Positions 42,213-52,842 of a stretch of 64,000 nt of DNA are shown piece after piece. The position numbers were made by a program, and so were the translations under genes. The notes beneath the pieces were generated by a model. That model worked only from the letters and a program-made list of their open reading frames with translations, was not told where the DNA came from and made no database searches. Numbering within the stretch: position 1 is the first letter of the stretch; every line of letters begins with the position of its first letter. This stretch comes from Mesomycoplasma ovipneumoniae (lineage in GTDB: Bacteria; Bacillota_I; Bacilli_A; Mycoplasmatales; Metamycoplasmataceae): positions 744,001-808,000 of the forward strand of contig NZ_CP146005.1 in NCBI RefSeq assembly GCF_038095995.1, in the 5' to 3' direction.

Positions 42213-43127
42213 ATGCATTTTTGATCAACAGTTGAAAAATTTCTAAATCTTAAAATACCAAAAAAATTCTCAAAAATGCCGTTTTTGACTAATGCTTTGT
42301 ATTTTAGACTTTTTTCATTTTTAGTTTTTAAATTTAATCCTAATAAGCAAAAAAAGCATTATTTTTTACTTGCATTACTTTACTTGATAAGTTTTTCGCC
42401 ACCTTTTTTTGCAGTTGTTTTAGCATTAATTTTAAGTCCTAATATTGATTTTTTAAGGGCGCCATACCTTAAAATTTTTAATAATTATTTGATTACACTA
42501 GCTTTTGAAATAAGCACTTATTTAATTTTTTATATTCCATACACGTATTTTTGTAGGTTTTTGCAAAAAGTATTCCATTTTTATTTAGCAAAAAAAGTAA
42601 AACAAAAATTAGGCAGACTAAATCCGAAAAATAAATTTGATTTTTTAACTGACCTTGATTATAATAAGTATTATGAATTTGCTGTAGGGCGTGTAACTTA
42701 CTTTAGATCTGGGGTAAGTAAAACTGATAAAAATGATCCTAACAAAATTATAAAAAATATTCTCGCAACATTTGAAAGTAGAGTTAACATATTTATTCCT
42801 GGTAGAATTTTTTCTAGATATTATGCTCAAATAGTTTTGCAAGTTTTTTTATTTAATAGTCAACATCAAACATTAAAAATTGATGAAAAATACTGAAAAG
42901 TTTTTCTTTTTATCCATTTTATATACTTTTTTATTGATTATGGTTTACTTTTATTCATATTTTGATTAGGTGTTGAATTTTTTAGAGCCACTATAATAGT
43001 TGATCTTGAATTTAATAGATTTTTATTGTTTTCTTCTTTCCCCCACATTGTTCAACTTGCTTTTTTTATAATTGTATATTCTATAAAACCTTTGGGCTAT
43101 GATGCCATTTTCAAAAGTATGAGTTAA
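42213..43127 (+). CDS. Multi-spanning membrane protein, tandem paralogue 4 (diverged)
   Basis: A 304-aa protein. It keeps the family frame (MHFWSTVEKFLNLKIPKKFS start; YLIFYIPYTYFCRFLQKVFH; KKVKQKLGRLNPKNKFDFLT), but the last third is unlike the others (FIHFIYFFIDYGLLLFIFWL, ending FKSMS). A 20-residue insertion replaces part of the central loop (FRSGVSKTDKNDPNKIIKNI). Divergence concentrated in the C-terminal half suggests functional specialisation. The same TTCAAGGAAATTTAAA leader precedes the start. Confidence 0.82.
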
Positions 43128-43277
43128 TGATTCTAAAAACATGGTGATAAATTAGTCTTTTTTATTATTTTTAGTTTAGATTTATAATACTTAAAATTCC
43201 TAAATCATTAGAGATTTTAATTATTTTTTATTAAACTTGTGATTGGCTCTTGACAAATTTAGAAGGTTTCTTATTTT

Positions 43278-43837
43278 CCCGAGTTTCCCAGTTTGATGAG
43301 ATAATCTTAAAAAAGTGTCCGGTTTTTCGGCGTTTTTAATTAAAAAAGCAAAATTATGAATTTTTAAACTACTTTTTTAGTTAAAACACTAACAAAAATC
43401 ATAAAAAATACAACTGCTATTTAAACTCAACGTAAATAGAAAACTCGTTTTTACTTACATCGAGCCTAAAAAAATATATGAAGTTTTGAAAGAACAATAA
43501 TTAAAAGCCATAAATTTATAGATTTCTAAACGGGTAAATTTAAGGCATTCCATCATATTTAAAAATATAATGGAAAATTCGCATTTTCTGATTTTTCTAT
43601 GCAAAAAACATAACTAATTCCCCCTTAATTCAATATTAAAATTTATTAATTATTCTTAGTGATGTTTATTATAACAGAAATTTTTTCTAGACCAAGCATT
43701 TTTTTTTTTTTTACAAAAGGTTAATTTTAAATTAATAAAAATTAAGATTTTAGGTCAAAAAAACGGATTTACGGGTGTTTTTACATATTTATACCCTATA
43801 AAAGGTGAATTTTTGCAATCAAACTTGCAAACTCAGG
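43278..43837. mobile_element. Non-coding repeat element copy E6 (560 bp)
   Basis: Left end CCCGAGTTTCCCAGTTTGAT, right end (inward) CCTGAGTTTGCAAGTTTGAT, same length as E5 and the same internal blocks, including the hairpin CTCAACGTAAATA / CTTACATCGAG. I find no convincing direct repeat in the flanks here, so either the duplication has decayed or the neighbouring DNA has been rearranged. Confidence 0.88.
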
Positions 43838-44129
43838 ATTAGCAAAATGAATTTTATCTTTCTAAATAATTCTTGTACAATTCAAAAAAAGTAAAAAAGT
43901 AAAAAAGTAAACTAAAAATGCTAAAAAAGTTAAAAAAATACCGTAAATAATGTATAATAAATAAAATAATCAAATTTTCTCTATAATTTATTTGATTTAT
44001 CGAAAAAATTGCAACTCTAATTAAAAAAATAATCTAAATGATAAAATGATGATCACAATTAATGGTCTTGAAGCATTTCATTTTTTTAATATTAAAAAAT
44101 AAAAAAAGATATTTATAATCAAGGAACTT
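43838..44129. other. Leader region of the restriction-modification gene
   Basis: No gene. It contains short A-rich repeats (GTAAAAAA x3 around 43890-43912) and two possible -10 boxes, TATAAT at 43953-43958 and 43982-43987. An AAGGA ribosome-binding site precedes ATG 44130. Confidence 0.5.
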
Positions 44130-46501
44130 ATGGAAAATACTAAAGACATTTTAACAGAGAGAGAGAGAGAGAGAGAGAGCAAGGCGAACTTGCTCTTCAA
44201 TTAGAGTTTTATAAAACATATCTTCCAAGAGTTGATAAAAATCTTTCAATTGATCAAATCCAAAATTATTATACCGACGGAATTATTAACGGAAATATTC
44301 TGGAATTTAAGGTAAAAATTAATAATTTAAATGCAGTTTTATTTCAGACAATAAAATATTTATCAAGAATGAGAATTAAAGGAATTCCGGTTCCTAAAAA
44401 TATTCTTTTAATTTCATTTAGTACATTTAGTAAAAAACAAGCATATATTTATAATTCCAGCGACTTTTTAGACCACATTGAAAAAGTCTATATCGGTGCT
44501 GCAAGCATTAATAATTCTGACTTCCATACAGATAAACAACCAAAAAAATTAAACCTAAATTCAGCAGCAGATCAAGAAGAATTAATAGCTCTGCTCAAAG
44601 AAAAGCATTACACAAAAATAAATATCGATGAAAACTGTATTGTCGGCTGGGCTAATAAATTTTTTAGCGAAAATCCCGGAAAAACTAAACAAGATTTTAT
44701 CGGCGATAATACCGGAAAAACTAGAACTCTAGGTGAAATTCGTGATCCTAATATTTTTGCTAAATATATAAATCCTTATAAAAAAGATTCAAATGTTCGC
44801 TTTGAATATTTAATGGATCAACTAAACACAAAAATTCAGCAAAAAAATTTAGGAGCTTTTTATACGCCAAAGCCTTATGTAATTAAAGCTTATAAACTGC
44901 TCAGGGCGGCAATTTCGGAAGTTCCTGAAGGGAATGACTATATAATTTTAGACCGCTGTGCTGGGACAGGGAATTTAGAAAAATGACTAACAGACGAGGA
45001 ATTATCTCATGTTATTGTCTCAACTTACGAGTATTATGAATATAAAGTTTTAGTTGAACTACTGGGAGACAAAGTAAGACATATTATCCCTCCAATTGAA
45101 AATGATAACACTTTTCAGCAAGGTTTTGTAAATGGAGCTAATGCACTTAGTGAAGAATATATTAAAAATGAAACGCTACTAAAATATATTAATGACCCAA
45201 AATGTTCAATAATTGTTTTTGAAAATCCGCCTTATGTTGAACCCACCTCAATGGAACAACAAAAACTTAAAACAGCAAAAGAATCCCGTGAAAGTTGAAA
45301 AAACTATTATGTGGTTCAGAAAATCAAAGAAGAAAGCAAACTCAAAGGTAGTGAATTTAATGAACTTGCAAATTATTTTATTTTATCAGCATTTGAATAT
45401 TACATTCGCCAAAAAGGTGATGCTCTTGTTGTCTTTAGTCCGGTAAAATATTTTAAATGACAAAATGCTGTTAGTCGAAAAATTGGTGGTGGTTTTGGTT
45501 TTAACAGAAAACATTTTCACGCAGGGCAAGATTTTGTCTCTTGTATTTGGTGAAAATTTGAAAAAGAAGAATTTGATCAAATCGAAGTTGAAGTTTTTGA
45601 CATTGATACAATAACTGATGAACTTATTTATATTAATAAAGCAAAAATAAAAAAAGTTCATACCTTACTTAGCAAAAGTGTTTATAAATACAAAAAAGCA
45701 GATCCCCAAAGAGTAGACCCGGATTTAGGACTTGCATGTGATTATAATGGACTTTTTACAAAAAAATCAGGAAAAAGTTTAAGAGGATTGCCAAGAAATT
45801 TAGATGATTCAAATTTTATCGGGTATATTCAAACAAAAAGTTTTTCACTTCATTTTGGATCAAGCGCTTTAATACGAGCTAAAAGTTACGATGAAAATGG
45901 ATTTTGAATTAACAAAAATAATTTTCTTGTCGGTCTGCTTGCTTTTAGTAGTGCTATTTATAAAACAATTGATAATGATTGAGCAAAAAATTATCTAGCA
46001 AAAACTGGCGATGGCTTTAGTCGTTTTTTATCAGATCTTGAGACCCGTGCAGAACTAAAACAATTTTTACTTAAAAATTTATTTTTTGTTTCCTTAACAA
46101 ATTGAAATCACATTCGAAGTCTTGAGGATCCCAGAAATAAAGACAAAATTTATTTAAACGAATTAAGCCTTGATAATTTAGATCAAAAGCCAACATTAGC
46201 TCTAAATACATTAAAAAATTATAAGCGCACTGATGAGGAATCAGAAATTGAAAATTTGTGGTTTAGGATTCTTGACTCGGCAAGCAAAACTAGCAATTAT
46301 CGGTCTGATTTTAAATATGGCTTATACCAAATTATTGAAGAACTAAACACAAAAACACTAATAGGCAGCGCAAAATCAAATAAATATATTTATGACTATC
46401 CTGAATTAAACGGAAATATCGAGGCTATCAAACAAAAGCTTAAAAAATATTATCTTGAAAAAATTGCTCCTATTTTATTTGAATATGAATTTTTAAAATA
46501 G
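44130..46501 (+). pseudogene. Phase-variable single-chain restriction-modification enzyme (Type IIG-like), frame OFF by (AG)12
   Basis: From ATG 44130 the frame runs through an (AG)12 tract and stops at TAG 44202-44204. The real protein frame begins right after the tract (44180, QGELALQLEFYKTYLP) and stays open to TAG 46499-46501, 773 codons. Eleven or fourteen AG units would join the two, giving about 790 aa. The N-terminal about 130 residues have a PD-(D/E)XK nuclease pattern (YTDGIINGNILEFKVKI: Asp, then Glu-x-Lys). The methyltransferase part has motif X-like GAFYTPKPYVI, motif I LDRCAGTGNLE and motif IV ENPPYVEP, an N6-adenine enzyme. The last about 330 residues probably form the target-recognition domain. 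No separate restriction or specificity gene is adjacent. In the OFF state an internal ATG (44369) could still give a methyltransferase without the nuclease domain. Confidence 0.85.
44156..44179 (+). repeat. Simple sequence repeat (AG)12
   Basis: Twenty-four uninterrupted bases of AG near codon 10 of the restriction-modification gene, encoding alternating Glu-Arg. Slippage by one or two units changes the reading frame, the classical mechanism of phase variation in such genes. Confidence 0.97.
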
Positions 46502-46667
46502 TTATTTCTTTAAAAATAAGTATAAATTTTTAGTACACTAAAATTTAAGGAATTTTATTTTGAGCTAGAATTATAAAAATTAGAAGAAAATCACAAATTT
46601 TAATAGGTCAAAAATTAGAACAAAAAATAATTTTTTTGGTTTTGCACTTAAATTTTGCTGCTCAATT

Positions 46668-46706
46668 ATAAAAAAACCTCCTTTTTACGAGGCTTTTTTA
46701 TAATTA
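46668..46706. terminator. Bidirectional terminator between the R-M gene and the P102-like gene
   Basis: Stem TTATAAAAAA-CCTC / GAGG-TTTTTTATAA with a short loop, about 10 bp from the minus-strand stop at 46717. A/T runs on both sides would serve either direction. Confidence 0.85.
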
Positions 46707-46716
46707 AAATTTTTGA

Positions 46717-49596
46717 TTAGATATATTCAGATCTAAATTTTTCAAAAAGTTTATTATATTCTTCTTCAGTTTGAGGCGTGTCAAATAAAACAAAACCTTT
46801 AAAGGTGATTCCGGTTTCAGATCTTGAAAGTGATAGTTTGTCTAATTGTTCGTCAATGTGTTTTTGACGTTCTGATTTAGTGGTTCCAAAAGTAAAACCT
46901 TTTTCAAAATTTATTTTTGCACCATTTGGTATTTCACGACTTCAAGTAAATCTCGGTTTTTTAGCATCATCAGATTCACTAGAATAAAACTTAATGTTCA
47001 TAACTAATTTATTGTCAGCTTTTTTTTGAACATCCACACCTAAAATAATAGTGGATTCAGAATTATTAAGAAAATCTTGAAAATCTGAGTGAGGATTTTT
47101 TGGTTGGAATGCCACTCCAGTTTTATTACCTTCTTTAAAAACTATAATTACACCGTTATATGTTGTTTGAAATCCTTCTTTATTGGGATCAGAAGCTTTA
47201 GACGGTGGCTTAGGGACAAAATCAGCACCAATTTCAAAAACATCGTCCAGATAGCGATCCTGTTCAATAAGTAAGTTAAAATCATTTTCTTGTTCACCTG
47301 TTTTTAATAAAAAATATTGGAGAAATTTTATTTTTGGCATTTTAGTTGGTTTAAAAGCATAAAAGAAGGAAGTGCCGTCTTCTAATTTTAGATCTGTGTT
47401 GTTATTTACAGTTTTATCCAAGGAAATTCCACCTTCGGCTAAATAAATACCTCGTTCTTGTTCATCAATATGGACTTTTTCTTTTGATATTTTTGAAGGT
47501 GCTTCATTTGCCTTAAATCTAAAATTCGGATTATTAACGGCTGAAATTGATTTTACAACTTGCTGTTTTTGACCATCTTCTAAAGATTGTTCTTCTGTTT
47601 CAATATTAGTTTTTCAATCTAAAAATAGGTGAGTTTTGACAGTATCAGAAAAAGATTTATAAAGTTTATTTTCTTCATTTACATTATCAAGTTCAATTGT
47701 TAGATTTCTTTCAACTCCATTAGGGGTTTTAATCTTAAGATTAATTTCATAAGTTTCATCTTTATAATCTCTAGAAAAATAAATAGAAGTGTCTTCAGGA
47801 AGATCAGATTTTTCAAGATTTTCAAGAAGTTTTCTTAGGTAATCGCCTAATAAAGATTGTTGAGTTGGGGAGGTAGTTGGGCTTGGAGCTGGGGCTGGAG
47901 GAGTTGACTCTGAACTTGTGGAAGAATCTGAACCTGATTCTGATGTTTCTTGGAATAAGGTCGGTAAAGCACTAACATTTGCGGGAACAGCCACAGAAGT
48001 ATCTGAACCATTAGAGGTCTGATCAGTGGTCTCTTCAGTGCTTGAGACTATTGGAGTTTTAGTAACTTTATTACTTTTTGTTGCAAAAAAATTAAGAGCC
48101 TCGAAAAAAGGGGCTAGTTGGGTTGTTATATTTTTTATATCGTAAGGTTTATTTAAAAAAGGTTGGATTTTATCATCAATTGTTGAAGCAAAGACTGTAA
48201 TTGGCAAGTCTTTCTTGATTTCAAAACTTAAGTTGTCAATATCTTGTGACCCTTGCTGATCAAAACTCTCAATTGCATTTTTAAAATATGCGCCATAAAT
48301 TTCTTCGGCAGCATCAAATTCTAGTTCAAAATTGAAAGTATAAGTATTATCTTCACCAAGATTTAGACCTAAAGGAAGTAAAGTTCCATCACTAAAATTA
48401 CCTTCAATATTTAGCCCAACATTGACAATATTAGAATTTTTAGGATTATTTTTGTTTTCTTTTACTGAAAAAGTGACACTTTTTGGGCTAAAATTAGGGA
48501 TTAAATTTTTAATTTCTTCGAGAAATGTTTTATTTTGATTTTCACTTGAATTTGAAGTAAATCAAGAATTAAACTGTTCAAGATCTAAATTTTGAGGGTT
48601 TTGGGCAAAATATTCTGATACACTAAGCTTATTTTGTGCTAAATGTTTAGAAATTGCTGAGTTAAATTTATAATTTTTTTTAAAAATTTTTAATAATTCA
48701 GAAGATTTTTTTTGGTCGGTTTTCTTAGGTATATCGACAAAGTTAAGTGTTAATTTGCTACTTTTTTGTGTTTTTTTATCAACTAAACTTAATGCTAAGT
48801 CAATTTTATTATTAACATCATCAATATTTGTAAAATTTAATTTTTCTTGTTGCAATTCAGGTTTTATTTCAAAATTGGAAGGAAAAACAAAAACCGGTTC
48901 AGAATTTATACTAAAAGAAATTCCACCAAATTTAGAAAATGTTGCAAACAGTGCTGAACTTGAATTTTTTGTTTTTTCAAAATTTTCCTTAAATTCATTA
49001 TAAAACAAAATTGCAATTTCGGTCGCAGTTTTTCCTTCTAAAAATTGTTGATTTAGAAGACTAATTGATGCGCTTAAATTTTGGGCTGAAAAATTCAAGG
49101 ATTTATCTTGATCTGAAAAATCTAAGTCAAAACTTGCTGTATAATTTATACTTTTACTCGAATTTGAAATATTAACGGCAAGGTTTTTTATTTTATTTGA
49201 CTCAATTTTTACTTCTGATTGGCTCTTTGGAACAACCAATCTGAAATTGAAATCTGGATATTTTTGACTAATTTGGCTAAAATCAATTGCATTATTTAAG
49301 TCAAAATTATATGCAGTATCAAAATGCAAATTTAGCGCATCAGAAGCACTTAATTTTTTAGCAAATTTTGACTTTAGTTTTAAATTAGCAACTAAGCTAT
49401 CAAATTCAGTAGTGTTAAATTCGGAATTAACATTTAGATTTGTAGCATTAGCTAGTTTTTCGTCAAATTCCGATAATTTTGAATTATAATTTTTTGACTG
49501 TAAGGAGATTAAATACGGAACACTGGCAGAAATACTAACGACCGAGCTAACTCCAATAATTGCAAAAATTATATGATTTAATTTAAGTTTTTTCAT
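46717..49596 (-). CDS. P102-like paralogue, putative surface adhesin
   Basis: A 959-aa protein. A basic N-terminus and signal or anchor helix (about 8-28; IIFAIIGVSSVVSISASVPY) are followed by a very long exported region. The composition (Asn, Lys, Ser, Phe, Asp), the LSASDALNLHF-type segments and tandem beta-rich domains are those of the P97/P102 family of M. hyopneumoniae-group mycoplasmas. A low-complexity Ser/Thr/Pro stretch (SDSSTSSESTPPAPAPSPTT) at about residues 545-580 may be a protease-sensitive linker, as in processed members of the family. P97/P102 proteins bind cilia, heparin and host proteins. This gene follows a P97-like gene by 27 bp, reproducing the two-gene operon. No P97 R1-type repeats are present. 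Confidence 0.8.
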
Positions 49597-49623
49597 AATA
49601 ATTCCCTTTATAAGCTTATTATT

Positions 49624-52518
49624 TTAATAATAGAGAGCTTGTATGCTCCATGATAATAACGCGGATAGGCTGACTTGAGAAATTTTTAGGATTTTTTTAT
49701 CATAAAGATATAAAAATAAATTGTGTTGAACTGGGCTAGCCGGGTTAGTAATTTTCTCAAGTATACCGGTAGTATCAACGTCGTTAGTTTGCATTGATGT
49801 TTCTACTGTGCCTGTTGTTTGACTCGGTTTTGCTTTTTTTATTGCATAAAAGCCTAAATCTATATCTTTGTGTTCAAAGGTTAAATAACTACTAAAAGGC
49901 AGTTTTTCGACTTGTTTATCAACAGATACTGGCTCGTTTTCCTTTGATTTTGAGATGGCAACTTTGATTTGAGATTCAAAATCCTCAAAATCTTTCTTGG
50001 TTAAGAAAACAATTTGCGAATTTGGTGAAAAAGTTGAGACAATTTCATCTAATTTATCAACTTCATCACTTAAAAGTTTATTATCAGGGTTGATTTTTAG
50101 TTCAATTTCTGATTTTTTTGTTTGATAAATAACGCTAACTAGATCACCGTTTTTATCAACTGGACCAATATTGTATCAATATTTTACTTTTAAATTTTCA
50201 GTTTTTGATTTTTCTAAAGCATCAACATTTGTTAAATTAGGTTCCAGACTAAATTGAATTTTATAATTAAAATCCTTACCAAAATTACCTGTAAAAAGTT
50301 TTTGGCTCTTTTGTTTTGAATAAGCTAATGAATAAAAAGCTGCAAGAAAATCGGTAAGATTTTCAATATTATTTTTATTTTCTGTGCTTGAAAAATCAGG
50401 TTTAGTGATTTTATTTGATTGTAATTCAATCTGTTTTATAAAATATTCAGGACTAAAAGATGAATTTGTTTTCATCAAATTAAGAGTATTTTTAAGCTCA
50501 TTACTAATATAAAAACCATTTTCAAGGGGTTTATTTAAATCTAAAAAACCATAGTTAAATGAAAAAAGTCAAACTGTTGGGTCACCAGCTTCATCACCAA
50601 TTTGACCACGCGGTTGTTTTGTAGGCTTAATTTTAATTTCACTTAATTTTTTAAATAATTCATTACTATTAGAATTTTCTGGTCAGTTTGCTTTATCTTC
50701 TATTAATTTAAAATGTTTAAGATAATCAAACCAATATTTTGCGACAAAACTAATGTCTTGTTTTGATAAAAATGACAAAAATTGTGAAATTTTCTCATCA
50801 CTATTAAAATAATTAGAAAAAATCGATGTTATTCCTTTAGAAGCTGCATCATCAACATTTGAATTTTTAACTAAATCTTCAACAGTTGGTAAATTATAAC
50901 TATCAACCATTGATTTTAGTTGACTTTCATCAAATCTAAAGCCATAATAGCGAGAATTTTGAAGAACTTTCTTTAATTTATCAAAATTATTTGCCTGAAT
51001 TAGTGCCAATAATTCGTCTTTTAGAATTCCTTTTTGGTTTTCTTTTCTAACAAATTCTTGGACATTTGGCACAATAGTCAAACTACTATTCTTAACTGAA
51101 GCTGCAAAATCAGGATCATTTTGAGCTAATATTTCAAAATTTTTAATACTTTGAGAAAATTTTTTTGTAGCAACAATTTTATCGTTTCTTTTATCTTTTA
51201 TAACAATATCGCCATTAATTTGGGCAACAACATTGTTATCTTTAAAATCTAAATTAACCTGTTCAGTATCTAATTTTATTTGAACATCTAAAAATTTTGA
51301 AATTTGGTTAAAGTTTAAATTTTCTAGTTTATTTTGGAATCTAACTTTTGATATTAGTGGTGTTTTGACAATTTTTTCAATAAGTGAATTAAGAAAATCG
51401 GCACGATTTTCTTTGGTTGCAAAAATTTCATTATTATAATAATTTAGAAAATCTCACCCTGTAATTAAAGTCGAATTATTTTGACTAAAATTATTTATTG
51501 CAAAATAATCACTGTCAGAAAATTCGCTTAAAACAATATCATCACTAATTGACTTATCAAGGAAAGAATCACTTAAATTGAGTTGAGTTGTAAGGAAAAA
51601 TTTGGAATTCTTATTAATATCAGCGGCAATTTCCTTTGAAAAATCAGAAGAAAACTGGGCAACAAAGGTTAATTTATAAACCCCTGGAGTTGCAGTTTTT
51701 ACTAAATATCGATCAGTTATAATTTGATCTTTTACCAAATTTATATCATAGCGAGGTTTTTGAATGCCACTGTCAGATTCAAAGTAAAAACTTTTATTAC
51801 TAAAAATTTGTGAAATTGTCTCATCAAGGTTAAAATATTTACTAATAATTTCTCTAGCTTCGGTGTCATTTTTTGCGCTATTGACTTCTTTTTGGAAATC
51901 TTCAACTGAAATTAACTTTGTCAGTTCTTTTTTAAATGAAAAATTAACCTCACTATCTGTGTAAGGTCTTAATTTCTTGAGCTGATCTTCTGAATAAGTT
52001 GAAAAATTAGAAAGCGAATAATCTGGAACATAATTATAAGCAACTTTTTGTTTAAATAAGTCAGAAATTGCTGTTTTATTGTCATCTAATTTTTGTGAAA
52101 CTCGTCAGTAAACCTCAAATGTTTGCTCATTATCATCAGGTTTGATATCAAAAATTTCCAGTTTGAATGGTTTTCAATTATGATCGGTTGAAAAATTAAC
52201 GGGAATGCTAGAGTTATTGGTCTGGTAAAAATCAAAAAAATCTGTTAAATCAATGTCAGTTTTTTTGGTGTTATCGTCATTTAAAAGTTTCTTTTTTAGA
52301 TCTAAATAGTCTGAATTAGCATTTAAATATTTATCCTTTATACTAATGAAAGAAATTGATTTTGCTTGGTTTTGCACATCAATTCGCGGGTTTTTTAGTT
52401 CTAAATTTGCAAAAACAACTAGCGGAACGGCAATAATTGCTCCACCAGCAAGAGTGCTTAGCCCTAAAAGAAAAATATTTTTTTTAGTTAGTAGTTTTTT
52501 AGTGATTGTACTTTTCAT
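49624..52518 (-). CDS. P97-like paralogue, putative surface adhesin
   Basis: A 964-aa protein, first gene of the pair. An N-terminal transmembrane or signal helix (about 10-38; NIFLLGLSTLAGGAIIAVPL, then VVFANLELKNPRIDV) precedes an exported, Asn/Lys/Asp/Phe-rich region. Features seen in P97 family members include repeated 'F..L-I..SNYF-N' like helical segments and a central ENLTDFLAAFYSLAYSKQKS motif; the C-terminus resembles SVSLSALLSW. The AAAKP(E/V)-type R1 cilium-binding repeats of P97 itself are absent, so cilium binding should not be assumed. The start at 52518 follows AGGAGGAAAGGTG. The ATG at 52557 is upstream of this ribosome-binding site. A 16-base homopolymer lies 38-53 bp upstream. 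Confidence 0.8.
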
Positions 52519-52555
52519 CACCTTTCCTCCTATGTTTTCTATAAAAAATTTTAAC

Positions 52556-52571
52556 AAAAAAAAAAAAAAAA
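52556..52571 (-). promoter_or_regulatory. Homopolymer tract in the P97-like gene promoter region
   Basis: Sixteen As on the plus strand (Ts on the gene's strand) lie just upstream of a TATAGA-like -10 (TTTTTTATAGAAAAC). A tract of this size near the promoter of a surface protein is prone to slippage and could alter expression. Confidence 0.55.
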
Positions 52572-52842
52572 GGAAAGAAATTCCTTAAATTACTTAATAA
52601 AGAAACTTTTTTATAATAAAATTTTTTTAAATTTTTAAAATAATTACTTTTATCATAGGCAAGAATTTGTGAGTCGAGAGCTTAAAAGCGCAAAACACTA
52701 ACCAGCAAAAATCATTATTAATTAGGAAACTCGATTTTTATAAGATAATCAAAAAATAAGTTTTAAAGCACGAATTCATCCAGAATTAACTAAAAGATGA
52801 GTTATTTATTGCACTAAAAATTAACTATAAATCAAGCAAAAT

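Noticed and set aside
10937..43837. The CCCGAG... elements considered as riboswitches or conserved structured RNAs
   Set aside because: Their positions relative to genes are inconsistent, orientation gives no common downstream gene, and flanking target duplications indicate mobile DNA.
44156..44179. (AG)12 considered as a CRISPR or structural repeat
   Set aside because: It is a pure dinucleotide tract inside a gene with no spacers; a phase-variation repeat explains it.
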